DNA of 64,000 nucleotides from Pseudomonas sp. MPC6 (GTDB taxonomy: Bacteria; Pseudomonadota; Gammaproteobacteria; Pseudomonadales; Pseudomonadaceae). The translations under genes were made by a program, and so were the position numbers. The stretch's first letter is position 1. Each line of letters starts with the position of its first letter. The stretch spans positions 6,777,169-6,841,168 of the forward strand of contig NZ_CP034783.1 in assembly GCF_006094435.1 (NCBI RefSeq). The letters run 5' to 3'. The notes beneath the pieces were generated by a model. The model ran no database searches and had not been told where the DNA came from. It saw only the letters and a list, made by a program, of their open reading frames with translations. Below, in pieces: positions 49,861-58,151 of the stretch.

Positions 49861-50564
49861 CCCTCCAATTGATCACCTTCGACCTCGACGACACCCTGTG
49901 GGACACCGCGCCGGTGATCGTCAGCGCCGAAGCCGTATTGCGTGAATGGCTGACCGAGCACGCCCCCACCCTGGGCGCGCTGCCGGTGGAGCATTTGTGG
50001 GCGATTCGTGAGCGGATTCTGAGCAGCGAACCGAGCCTCAAGCACCGCATCAGCGCCCTGCGTCGGCGGGTGCTGTTCCACGCGCTGGAAGAAGCCGGCT
50101 ACGACCATGGCCAGGCTTCGGACCTGGCTGACAAGGGTTTTGAAGTGTTTTTGCATGCGCGGCACCAGATCGAAGTGTTCCCTGAAGTCGAACCGACCCT
50201 GGAGATTCTGGCCAGGCACTACGCCTTGGGCGTGGTCACCAATGGCAACGCCGATGTGCGTCGATTAGGGCTGGCGGACTACTTCAAATTTGCGCTGTGC
50301 GCCGAAGACATCGGCATCGCCAAGCCCGATGCGCGACTGTTCCATGAGGCTTTGCAGCGTGGTGCGGCAACGGCGCAGACGGCCGTGCATGTCGGCGATC
50401 ATCCGGGCGATGACATTGCCGGAGCGCAGCAGGCGGGGTTGCGGGCGATCTGGTTCAACCCGACGGGCAAAGCCTGGGAAGCGGATCGATTGCCGGACGC
50501 GGAAATTCGCAGCCTGAGCGACTTGCCGGCGCTGCTGGCGCGGTGGAATGCCGGCGCGGCCTGA
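49857..50564 (+). CDS. HAD-superfamily hydrolase (YigB-like)
   Basis: A 235-residue haloacid-dehalogenase phosphatase. Motif I is FDLDDTLWD with the nucleophile Asp, motif [11 protein letters not shown], motif [12 protein letters not shown] with lysine, motif [16 protein letters not shown]. Homologues after xerC (YigB of E. coli) dephosphorylate FMN and a few sugar phosphates. Translationally coupled to xerC by a 4-bp overlap; last gene of the lysA operon. Confidence 0.92.
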   Translation: MTLQLITFDLDDTLWDTAPVIVSAEAVLREWLTEHAPTLGALPVEHLWAIRERILSSEPSLKHRISALRRRVLFHALEEAGYDHGQASDLADKGFEVFLHARHQIEVFPEVEPTLEILARHYALGVVTNGNADVRRLGLADYFKFALCAEDIGIAKPDARLFHEALQRGAATAQTAVHVGDHPGDDIAGAQQAGLRAIWFNPTGKAWEADRLPDAEIRSLSDLPALLARWNAGAA

Positions 50565-50591
50565 ACCTAAACCCAACAAACACCGCCAACC

Positions 50592-50687
50592 CCTGTAGGA
50601 GCTGGCTTGCCAGCGAAGGCGGTGTGTCAGTCAATACATGCATCGACTGACACACCGCCTTCGCCGGCAAGCCGGCTCCTACAAGGG
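50592..50687. repeat. REP pair between the HAD gene and sutA
   Basis: GTAGGAGCTGGCTTGCCAGC and inverted GCCGGCAAGCCGGCTCCTAC arms with matching flanks (GGTGTGTCAG / CTGACACACC), so the paired region extends beyond the core. Spacer ~25 bp. Confidence 0.88.
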
Positions 50688-50721
50688 ATTGCGCCAGGCT
50701 CTGGCATGTTGTTGCGCCCAT

Positions 50722-50752
50722 GAAAAAGCCCGCAGCGACGGCGGGCTTTTTC
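50722..50752. terminator. Bidirectional terminator between the HAD gene and sutA
   Basis: AAAAGCCCGC (50724-50733) pairs with GCGGGCTTTT (50741-50750), located 20 bp past the sutA stop codon and usable in both directions. Confidence 0.85.
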
Positions 50753-50771
50753 AGCAAGCACGGGCAGAGGC

Positions 50772-51098
50772 TCAGATAGGCCGGCTACCGTACTTGTTGT
50801 CAGGCTTCTTGGGAGGATCGGCGACCACATTGGCCTCCACTTCCTGCACCTTGCCGCCGCGCGCAAGAAACTCTTCCATGGCCTTGGCCAGGGCGTCGCG
50901 TTCCTTGTTCTTGGCTTCGACACTCGGCAGCTCATCGACCGACACCGCAGCCTTGGCCTTGCCTTTGGCCGTCGGAACGGGCGTATCACCGCCATCGTCG
51001 TCTTCAGCGACGTCTTCTGCCGCCGTTTCAAGGCCTTCTTCGGTTTCGTCGTCGTCGCCTACTTCGAGGTCGTCGTTTTCCAGATCATCGTCGCTCAT
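50772..51098 (-). CDS. sutA: SutA, RNA polymerase-binding regulator of slow growth
   Basis: A 108-residue, very acidic, mostly disordered protein (DDDLENDDLEVGDDDETEEG at the N-terminus; short helix near DALAKAMEEFLARGG; tail KKPDNKYGSRPI). It matches SutA of P. aeruginosa in size and layout; SutA binds RNA polymerase beta and affects initiation in slow or non-growing cells. Recognition rests on the acidic start, central helix and conserved C-terminal tail. Own terminator on the 3' side. Confidence 0.85.
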   Translation of the reverse strand: MSDDDLENDDLEVGDDDETEEGLETAAEDVAEDDDGGDTPVPTAKGKAKAAVSVDELPSVEAKNKERDALAKAMEEFLARGGKVQEVEANVVADPPKKPDNKYGSRPI

Positions 51099-51200
51099 GT
51101 TCTACCTCATGACTTGCGAAAAGCAGATTAGTTATAGCCCAGCTTTGCCGTCTGTCGACAGCTGCCGGAAAAAATTCAACCGCCGTTGATGCCCAACGGC

Positions 51201-51626
51201 TTATTCCCCTTCACCGTGCAAGGTGGCGAGGACTTTACGGGCACCGCCATGATCACGGTGCTCGCCCAGATAAACGCCTTGCCAGGTCCCCAGCGCCAAT
51301 CGGCCTGCCTGAATCGGCAAACTGAGCTGACAGCCAAGCACGCTGGCCTTGAAGTGCGCCGGGAGGTCGTCCAGGCCTTCGTCGTTATGCTCATAGCCGT
51401 CCGTTCCTTGTGGGATCAGACGATTGAAAAAACGTTCGAAGTCGCGACGTACCGCCGGATCGGCGTTCTCGTTGATGGTCAACGACGCCGAGGTATGCTG
51501 TAGCCACAAATGCAACAGACCGACCCGACATGCCTTGATTTCAGGCAGGCCGGCGAGTAACTCGTCCGTTACCAGATGAAAGCCCCGGGGCCTCGCCCGC
51601 AAGGTAATCAGAGTCTGTTGCCACAT
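51201..51626 (-). CDS. YjbQ family protein (secondary thiamine-phosphate synthase)
   Basis: A 141-residue UPF0047/YjbQ protein. Family marks are [20 protein letters not shown] with the HTSA histidine and [20 protein letters not shown]. Members have weak thiamine phosphate synthase activity that is probably secondary. The ATG at 51626 has GGAGAAC upstream and gives the family N-terminus; the frame to 51653 adds nine residues without support. It stands alone between sutA and amtB. Confidence 0.9.
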   Translation of the reverse strand: MWQQTLITLRARPRGFHLVTDELLAGLPEIKACRVGLLHLWLQHTSASLTINENADPAVRRDFERFFNRLIPQGTDGYEHNDEGLDDLPAHFKASVLGCQLSLPIQAGRLALGTWQGVYLGEHRDHGGARKVLATLHGEGE

Positions 51627-51796
51627 ACAGTTCTCCGCACGTTCGGGGCGCATTCTAGCGCGCTCTGGGAAAAAACAAAGGCCCTAATATTCCTTCAATC
51701 ATGTAAGCCATTGGCCGTACAAAAACACGCTGCGTAAACGCCGCGAAACCTGTCCGAAAAAACCTTTCAGCTGTTCCTTCACTGACAAACTCCAGA

Positions 51797-51827
51797 CAAA
51801 AAAATGCCCGGCAAGCCGGGCAAATTT
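51797..51827 (-). terminator. Terminator of glnK-amtB
   Basis: TGCCCGGC (51805-51812), AA loop, GCCGGGCA (51815-51822); on the minus strand it is followed by TTTTTTT, 13 bp past the amtB stop. Confidence 0.85.
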
Positions 51828-51839
51828 TTATGCGCGTTC

Positions 51840-53177
51840 TTACAAGTTGTAGCCGCGCTCGTTGTGAAGTGCCAGGTCGATGCCGACAGCCTCTTCTTCT
51901 TCGGTAACGCGCAGACCCATGACGGCGTCCAGCACCTTGAGAATGATGTAGGTGACGATCGCGGTGTAGATCACGGTGAAACCCACCCCCTTGAGCTGGA
52001 TCCAGACCTGTGCACCGATATCGGTCACGGTGCCGAAACCACCCAGGGCCGGAGCGGCGAATACACCGGTCAGGATCGCGCCGAGGATACCGCCGATACC
52101 GTGCACGCCGAACGCGTCCAGGGAATCGTCATAACCGAGTTTGCGTTTCAGGGTGGTGGCGCAGAAGAAGCACACCACGCCCGCTGCCAGACCGATCACC
52201 AGCGCGCCCATCGGGCCCACGGTACCTGCGGCCGGCGTGATGGCGACCAGACCCGCTACCACGCCCGAGGCGATACCCAGTGCGCTTGGTTTACCGTGGG
52301 TGACCCACTCGGCGAACATCCAGCCCAGTGCGGCAGCCGCGGTGGCGATCTGAGTGACCAGCATCGCCATACCGGCAGTGCCGTTGGCCGCTGCAGCGGA
52401 ACCGGCGTTGAAACCGAACCAGCCGACCCACAGCATGGCAGCGCCCATCAGCGTGTAACCGAGGTTATGCGGCGCCATCGGGGTGGTCGGGAAGCCTTTG
52501 CGCTTGCCCAGTACCAGGCAGCAGACCAGACCCGCAATACCGGCGTTGATATGCACCACGGTGCCGCCCGCGAAGTCGAGCACGCCCCAGTCCCACATCA
52601 GGCCGCCGTTGCCGGACCAGACCATGTGCGCGATCGGTGCATACACCAGGGTGAACCAGATGCCCATGAAGATCAGCATGGCGGAGAACTTCATCCGCTC
52701 GGCAAAGGCACCGACGATCAACGCCGGGGTGATGATGGCGAAGGTCATCTGGAAGGTGATGAACACCGCCTCAGGGAACAGCGCCGCGGGACCGGTCACA
52801 CTCGATGGCGTGACACCGGCGAGAAACGCCTTGCCCATGCCGCCGAAGAACGAGTTGAAGTTGACGACGCCCTGCTCCATGCCGGTGGTGTCGAACGCGA
52901 TGCTGTAGCCATAAATGACCCACAGGATGCTGATCAGACCGGTAATGGCGAAGCACTGCATCATCACGGAAAGAATGTTTTTCGACCGAACCATGCCGCC
53001 GTAGAACAGCGCGAGGCCGGGAATAGTCATGAACAGCACGAGGGCTGTCGAGGTCAGCATCCAGGCAGTGTCACCCGAATTGAGGACTGGGGCCGCCACT
53101 TCGTCTGCCGCCATGACCAGGCTGGGCATTACGAGGGACAACAGGGCTCCTAGCCCTGCGAATTTACGCAGAGTCAT
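51840..53177 (-). CDS. amtB: Ammonium transporter AmtB
   Basis: A 445-residue AmtB with a cleaved signal segment (LGALLSLVMPSLVMAADEV, ~8-26) and eleven membrane helices forming a trimeric ammonium channel. The pore histidines are in FAGGTVVHINAG (~195) and DAFGVHGIGGILGA (~350). At the C-terminus EEEAVGIDLALHNERGYNL resembles the GlnK-contact tail. It is 35 bp after glnK in one operon, ending at a terminator. Confidence 0.96.
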   Translation of the reverse strand: MTLRKFAGLGALLSLVMPSLVMAADEVAAPVLNSGDTAWMLTSTALVLFMTIPGLALFYGGMVRSKNILSVMMQCFAITGLISILWVIYGYSIAFDTTGMEQGVVNFNSFFGGMGKAFLAGVTPSSVTGPAALFPEAVFITFQMTFAIITPALIVGAFAERMKFSAMLIFMGIWFTLVYAPIAHMVWSGNGGLMWDWGVLDFAGGTVVHINAGIAGLVCCLVLGKRKGFPTTPMAPHNLGYTLMGAAMLWVGWFGFNAGSAAAANGTAGMAMLVTQIATAAAALGWMFAEWVTHGKPSALGIASGVVAGLVAITPAAGTVGPMGALVIGLAAGVVCFFCATTLKRKLGYDDSLDAFGVHGIGGILGAILTGVFAAPALGGFGTVTDIGAQVWIQLKGVGFTVIYTAIVTYIILKVLDAVMGLRVTEEEEAVGIDLALHNERGYNL

Positions 53178-53212
53178 ATTGTTTTCTCCTGGGGCGTTGG
53201 GGTGGTGGCGGC

Positions 53213-53965
<753 letters not shown>

Positions 53966-54226
53966 ATGCTCGCGCCCAAAGACTTCCTCGACGCCCTGAG
54001 CGGCACCGCCTCCCGCCTCTTCAGCGGCGACAACCCACTGCCGAAAAGCGAAATCGAAAGCCAGTTCAAGGCTTTGTTGCAGAGCGGCTTCACCAAGCTG
54101 GACCTGGTGAGCCGGGAAGAATTCGACAGCCAGATGGTCGTACTGGCACGAACCCGGGCACGGCTGGAGAGTCTTGAAGCGAAAGTGGCCGAGCTGGAAG
54201 CCAAGCTCAACCCGCCCGCCGAATAA
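53966..54226 (+). CDS. ubiK: UbiK, accessory factor of ubiquinone synthesis (YqiC family)
   Basis: An 86-residue protein (BMFP family) with an N-terminal amphipathic helix (PKDFLDALSGTASRLFSGD) and a C-terminal coiled coil (RARLESLEAKVAELEAKL), which trimerises. UbiK binds UbiJ and supports aerobic ubiquinone synthesis. It is the last core gene before the small variable island; in P. aeruginosa, comM follows close by. Confidence 0.9.
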   Translation: MLAPKDFLDALSGTASRLFSGDNPLPKSEIESQFKALLQSGFTKLDLVSREEFDSQMVVLARTRARLESLEAKVAELEAKLNPPAE

Positions 54227-54248
54227 CCCCTGATTTGAAATGCAGCCC

Positions 54249-54281
54249 CCTGTAGGAGCTGGCTTGCCAGCGAAGGCGGCC
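54249..54281 (+). repeat. Single REP half-element
   Basis: CTGTAGGAGCTGGCTTGCCA with GCGAAGGCGG after it, an unpaired copy right after ubiK; its inverted partner is missing, which marks the left border of the variable segment. Confidence 0.75.
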
Positions 54282-54670
54282 TATCTGCCAACAAAGATGT
54301 AGAAGCAGTCGAAGGCTCAGGCCGCGCGTCCTCGGACGATCTCCTGATCCTACGCCCCGCAACCATCTCAGCAACGTCCTACAAAGATCACCACCGCCGT
54401 CCGATTGCGCCGCAAAGCCCCGGTTCCTAAGCTCACCCAATGCTGAATATTCAGCACTGGGTTTGGCGACCTGGAAAGCCCCGACGCACCGCGACCACGT
54501 TCGAACCAGGGAATTATTCCCATCTCGAATTATGGCGGCTTTGCGTGGGAGACCTTCGGGTCTGCCGGTTTTCGGGCTTCACCGGTTCGCCAATCCGCGC
54601 ACAGCTGCCACCCTTTTCGTTTGGCGACGATCAGAGGCAGTTTTCTTCATTCGAACCCGAGAACTGCACG
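54282..54670. other. Structured leader region before the Bro-N gene
   Basis: No convincing gene lies here; the frame open from 54440 to the Bro-N gene lacks a ribosome binding site and reads through hairpins. The region has a perfect 16-bp palindrome TGCTGAATATTCAGCA (54441-54456), then two RNA hairpins: AGACC-TTCG-GGTCT (54550-54563), a very stable UUCG tetraloop, and CCGGT...ACCGG (54565-54585). Together they form a possible operator and 5' regulatory leader for the downstream gene. Confidence 0.5.
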
Positions 54671-55192
54671 ATGGACGAAAACTATCTAGTCCCCCACGTC
54701 TTCACCCGCCACAACCTCCACCTCCACGCCCTCCTCCTGCAAAACCAACCCTGGTTCAGCGCCCGCGACCTCGGCCGACTGCTGCGCCTCTTCCTCGACG
54801 AACGCACCCTCCGAAAACTCGATCCCGACCAACGCCAAAGCGCAAAAATACTCACCTACGGCAGCATCAAAAATACGCTGCTGATCAGCGAATCAGGTGT
54901 CTACGCGCTACTGGTCTATCACTACTGCCCTGAATACCGAGCCTTACGCGAATGGCTGACCCACGATGTGGTGCCAGCCCTCAGAGACGCCCAGCACCCG
55001 ACCTCAACCGAACGCCCGATTTTGAGCCGGCTGAAATGGCCGCAGATGTCGTTGAGTTTGCTGCACTGGAATAACCAGCCGTGGATTCGGCTGCAGGATG
55101 TGCCGCACCTGCTGTCGAATGAAGAATCGGCACAACATGCGGTCAATGTGCCGTGGTGGAAAAAAGCGTCGCGAGTACTCCAGTCGTTATAG
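54671..55192 (+). CDS. Bro-N domain protein (phage antirepressor-like)
   Basis: A 173-residue protein dominated by a Bro-N (Bro family N-terminal) domain: PWFSARDLGRLLRLFLDERT, then SIKNTLLISESGVYALLVYH and REWLTHDVVPALRD, the typical phage antirepressor pattern. Such proteins bind DNA; those in bacteria often derive from phages. The C-terminal ~55 residues (QMSLSLLHWNNQPWIRLQDV) repeat a similar but degenerate pattern, perhaps a second half-domain. The ATG at 54671 was chosen because family similarity begins right after it; the longer frame to 54440 is through the leader hairpins. No other phage genes are adjacent. Function unknown. Confidence 0.8.
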   Translation: MDENYLVPHVFTRHNLHLHALLLQNQPWFSARDLGRLLRLFLDERTLRKLDPDQRQSAKILTYGSIKNTLLISESGVYALLVYHYCPEYRALREWLTHDVVPALRDAQHPTSTERPILSRLKWPQMSLSLLHWNNQPWIRLQDVPHLLSNEESAQHAVNVPWWKKASRVLQSL

Positions 55193-55197
55193 ACAAC

Positions 55198-55461
55198 CTA
55201 ACCACGCTCGATATCGTCACTGCGCACTTCGTAGGTCGATTGCAGATTCAGCCAAAAATCGGGCGTGGTATTGAAGTGAGTGGCCAGCTTCCTGGCAAGA
55301 TCCGGACTGACTCCCGTGCTCTGCGCTACAAGTTTTGTCAGTTCAATCTCGAAATCAGGAAGCTGGCAAGCAAGATCAGCCACCGTGGCGCCCAGTGGCT
55401 CAAGAAACTCCTGCTCAAGGATTTCTCCGGGATGAATCGAGCGCATTCCATTAGTGTTCAT
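55198..55461 (-). CDS. higA: HigA-family antitoxin, no HigB partner
   Basis: An 87-residue helix-turn-helix protein with the HigA layout: IHPGEILEQEFLEPLGATVA, then the recognition region ELTKLVAQSTGVSPDLARKL and the C-terminal family motif FNTTPDFWLNLQSTYEV. HigA neutralises the ribosome-dependent mRNase HigB and represses the pair. GGAGAAGGGAAC precedes the ATG. Unusually, there is no HigB frame upstream (minus strand, 55462-56160) or downstream, so it is an orphan antitoxin or a decayed pair. It converges on the Bro-N gene. Confidence 0.85.
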   Translation of the reverse strand: MNTNGMRSIHPGEILEQEFLEPLGATVADLACQLPDFEIELTKLVAQSTGVSPDLARKLATHFNTTPDFWLNLQSTYEVRSDDIERG

Positions 55462-55653
55462 GTTCCCTTCTCCGGGTGGCTTGATCTGCTGTGATCATAA
55501 GCAGCACCCTCGAGCACACAAGAGCGCCCCCGCTATTCAGGCATTGGCCTTCATACATTTCGGAACAGTCCTACAAAAACTGCCTCTCACACCTGATTCG
55601 TAATCCCGTCTCTCTCCGTTACCTTCTGTGGTCAGATCTAGCAGGAGGTGTGT

Positions 55654-55824
55654 ATGAGCAAAAAAAAGCGAAAGGCAAAACTGCTACATGTTGCAGCGTT
55701 TCACGCCGAAGCGCTTCGGCTGCTCGGAAATATATCGGCCAGCCAACGCCGCCTTTTTGAAGTCGCCGCCGCGCACGGCAAAGAACTTGAGCCAGTTGGT
55801 TTACTGGCCGGCAAACGAAGGTAG
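55654..55824 (+). CDS. Small basic protein of 56 residues, candidate new gene
   Basis: A short frame with a very strong ribosome binding site (AGGAGG, 6 bp before the ATG). It encodes a basic protein: MSKKKRKAKL at the N-terminus, a helical middle (HVAAFHAEALRLLGNISASQ) and a tail GLLAGKRR. The lysine/arginine-rich ends and amphipathic centre suggest nucleic-acid or membrane binding. A hairpin follows 40 bp later. I do not recognise a family. The main support is the start context, the complete frame and the separation from neighbours; purely chance frames rarely have all three. Confidence 0.5.
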   Translation: MSKKKRKAKLLHVAAFHAEALRLLGNISASQRRLFEVAAAHGKELEPVGLLAGKRR

Positions 55825-55856
55825 TCGGACAGGTGCCACGCGCAATACCGAATCAG

Positions 55857-55890
55857 AAAAAAAAGGCGTCCAACGGACGCCTTTCAGGTA
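55857..55890 (-). terminator. Terminator, first module of the ubiK-comM island
   Basis: GGCGTCC (55865-55871), AAC loop, GGACGCC (55875-55881). On the minus strand it is followed by eight T residues, a strong terminator for a minus-strand gene that is now decayed; on the plus strand it may weakly end the 56-residue gene. Confidence 0.75.
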
Positions 55891-55900
55891 ATTTTGAGGA

Positions 55901-56085
55901 GTAGTCGCAGCGATTCTTTAGCTCCCAGCCTTGCGACCTTGGGTTCAGAATCCGACAGGCGAGCCCGTCGTCACTACTTCAGAGAAACCAGCTTTCTCTG
56001 CTGCCAAAAATGCGGGGGGGGCCTTAGCTGGTGCCCAGTCCCGACGAATGCGCAGTTGCAGTCCTCAAAAACGATGATTCGTTAA
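55901..56085 (-). pseudogene. Decayed minus-strand cassette 1
   Basis: On the minus strand a frame reads EDCNCAFVGTGHQLRPPP up to an eight-C run (~56014-56021); a one-base shift there continues AFLAAEKAGFSEVVTTG and ends at a TGA near 55945. A second frame gives GWELKNRCDY (stop beyond). No intact gene remains. The final 22 bp (55901-55922) match the end of cassette 2 at 19 of 22 positions, followed in both by a terminator. It looks like the wreck of a duplicated gene; the original product is unknown. Confidence 0.35.
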
Positions 56086-56245
56086 TGCCAACCTCTAGTC
56101 AATATTTCAAGTGTAAATCTTCCGTGAAACGCCCCATTTCGGAGCTTGCCAATCAATCACCTAGTGCCGCTGACTGGACAGCAATACGGAGGACAAATGA
56201 ATCATGAGCTCGCAATCGGGGTGCAATGAATGTAGGCACCCTGAA

Positions 56246-56275
56246 AGCAAAAAGACGCCATAGGCGCCTTTTTGC
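56246..56275. terminator. Terminator, second module of the island
   Basis: GCAAAAAGACGCC (56247-56259), ATA loop, GGCGCCTTTTTGC (56263-56275). It works in both directions and follows the minus-strand cassette 2 frame (stop 56283) by only a few bases. Confidence 0.8.
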
Positions 56276-56282
56276 AATGTAT

Positions 56283-56465
56283 TCAGGGCTGGTAGTCGCA
56301 GCGCTTGCTTAGCACGTCCGAGAAACCTCTCTCGAAAGGGGTCGAAAGCCAACCATTGTTGCCGGTTGCCGCTACCACAGGATCCACGAATCCTGCACAT
56401 CCACAGCATTGAGGCAATATCGTAGTGAACCTCAATACCCCTGCTCTATAAGAGCCCTGGACCAA
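56283..56465 (-). CDS. Short minus-strand frame, cassette 2 (possible remnant)
   Basis: A 60-residue frame ending GFSDVLSKRCDYQP, directly in front of a strong terminator. Its 3' end (plus-strand 56292-56313) repeats the end of cassette 1. A second overlapping frame to the right ends at 56432 with ...SYSLSRPSAIARFWSRALIE, so the real gene may have been longer and frameshifted. The ribosome binding site is poor. It may be a remnant rather than a gene; function unknown. Confidence 0.3.
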   Translation of the reverse strand: MVQGSYRAGVLRFTTILPQCCGCAGFVDPVVAATGNNGWLSTPFERGFSDVLSKRCDYQP

Positions 56466-56652
56466 AATCTAGCAATTGCAGAGGGCCTACTCAACGAATA
56501 GCTGACTAATTCATTGACTAAATACTGCCAATCGGCGGACTGCAAAGAAGTCATTGATACGTCTTGTAAATCTCTGCTTGAGCACTGTATTCCAGCTCGA
56601 CTACCCTTCAAAAACCGCAGGAAGCGGTTCTCCATCAGCTCAAGGAACGACC

Positions 56653-58146
56653 ATGTCCCTCTCCATCGTCCACAGCCGCGCCCAGATTGGCGTGGATGCA
56701 CCCGCCGTCACCGTGGAAGTCCATCTGGCCAACGGTTTACCTTCGCTGACGATGGTCGGCTTGCCCGAAACAGCCGTAAGGGAAAGCAAGGACAGGGTTC
56801 GCAGCGCGATCATCAATTCGGGGCTGCAATTTCCGGCGCGGCGTATCACGTTGAATCTGGCTCCCGCCGATTTGCCAAAGGACGGCGGGCGGTTCGATCT
56901 GGCGATTGCCCTGGGGATCCTGTCGGCCAGTGTCCAGGTGCCGACCTTGACGCTGGACGATGTGGAATGCCTAGGGGAGTTGGCGCTGTCCGGTGCAGTG
57001 CGAGCCGTGCGTGGTGTGTTGCCGGCGGCACTGGCCGCGCGCAAGGCGGGACGGACATTGCTGGTGCCGCGGGCCAATGCCGAAGAGGCGTGCCTGGCGT
57101 CGGGGTTGAAGGTGATTGCGGTGGATCATCTGCTGGAAGCCGTTGCGCATTTCAATGGTCATACGCCCATCGAGCCTTACGTCTCGGATGGCTTGATGCA
57201 TGCCAGCAAACCCTATCCCGACTTGAATGAAGTACAGGGCCAACTCGCGGCCAAGCGAGCGTTGCTGATTGCGGCGGCGGGCGCGCATAACCTGCTGTTC
57301 AGCGGGCCACCGGGAACGGGGAAGACCCTACTGGCGAGTCGTCTGCCGGGGTTGTTACCGCCATTGGCAGAAAGCGAGGCGCTGGAAGTTGCGGCGATTC
57401 AATCGGTCACCAGTTGTGTGCCGTTGAGCCATTGGCCGCAGCGACCGTTTCGCCAACCCCATCACTCCGCTTCCGGGCCGGCACTGGTGGGTGGCGGCTC
57501 GAAACCTCAACCCGGTGAGATCACCCTTGCCCACCATGGCGTGCTGTTCCTCGATGAACTCCCGGAATTTGACCGCAAAGTATTGGAGGTATTGAGGGAG
57601 CCACTGGAATCCGGCCACATCGTGATCTCCCGCGCCAGGGACCGCGTACGCTTTCCGGCGCGTTTTCAGTTGGTCGCAGCGATGAATCCTTGCCCCTGTG
57701 GATATCTTGGCGAACCGAGTGGTCGCTGTTCCTGCACACCGGACATGGTCCAGCGTTATCGCAACAAGCTGTCGGGTCCGTTACTGGATCGTATCGACCT
57801 GCACCTGACCGTCGCACGGGAGGCCACGGCGCTGACCCCCTCGTCGAAGCCCGGCGATGACACGGCGACTGCCGCCGCGAGGGTTGCCGATGCCAGGGAG
57901 CGGCAACATAAACGCCAAGGCTGCGCCAATGCCTTCCTCGACCTGCAAGGCCTGCGCCGGCACTGCAAGTTATCCACAGCCGATGAAAACTGGCTGGAAT
58001 CCGCCTGCGAGCGCTTGACCCTGTCGTTGCGGGCGGCCCATCGACTGCTCAAGGTAGCGCGCACCCTGGCGGACCTTGAGCAAGTTGATGGCATCACCCG
58101 TGAACATCTGGCTGAGGCGCTGCAGTACCGGCCAACCACTCACTGA
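56653..58146 (+). CDS. comM: ComM / YifB family AAA ATPase (Mg-chelatase-like)
   Basis: A 497-residue YifB/ComM protein, a hexameric helicase that promotes branch migration when donor DNA is integrated during natural transformation. It has the ChlI N-terminal domain (SIVHSRAQIGVDAPAVTVEV, LVGLPETAVRESKDRVRSA-like), an AAA core with Walker A SGPPGTGKTLLASRLPG (~216-232) and Walker B LFLDELPEFD, and the zinc-finger-like cluster MNPCPCGYLGEPSGRCSCTP. AAGGAACG lies before the ATG at 56653. It is often cut by mobile elements in other bacteria; here it is intact. Confidence 0.95.
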   Translation: MSLSIVHSRAQIGVDAPAVTVEVHLANGLPSLTMVGLPETAVRESKDRVRSAIINSGLQFPARRITLNLAPADLPKDGGRFDLAIALGILSASVQVPTLTLDDVECLGELALSGAVRAVRGVLPAALAARKAGRTLLVPRANAEEACLASGLKVIAVDHLLEAVAHFNGHTPIEPYVSDGLMHASKPYPDLNEVQGQLAAKRALLIAAAGAHNLLFSGPPGTGKTLLASRLPGLLPPLAESEALEVAAIQSVTSCVPLSHWPQRPFRQPHHSASGPALVGGGSKPQPGEITLAHHGVLFLDELPEFDRKVLEVLREPLESGHIVISRARDRVRFPARFQLVAAMNPCPCGYLGEPSGRCSCTPDMVQRYRNKLSGPLLDRIDLHLTVAREATALTPSSKPGDDTATAAARVADARERQHKRQGCANAFLDLQGLRRHCKLSTADENWLESACERLTLSLRAAHRLLKVARTLADLEQVDGITREHLAEALQYRPTTH

Positions 58147-58151
58147 TGGCC

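Larger units (their letters stand above)
55825..56652. other. Gene-poor end of the ubiK-comM island
   Basis: Apart from the two cassette/terminator modules listed separately, the 828-bp stretch holds no convincing gene. It has a lower GC content than the flanks, an eight-G run at ~56014 and the comM promoter at the right end. Confidence 0.5.

Noticed and set aside
54441..54456. Perfect palindrome as a LexA box
   Set aside because: The pseudomonad LexA consensus CTGTATATNNATACAG is not matched; kept only as an unnamed palindrome.
54440..54670. Extension of the Bro-N gene back to 54440
   Set aside because: No ribosome binding site, no family similarity, and the region carries RNA hairpins; the ATG at 54671 fits the family start.
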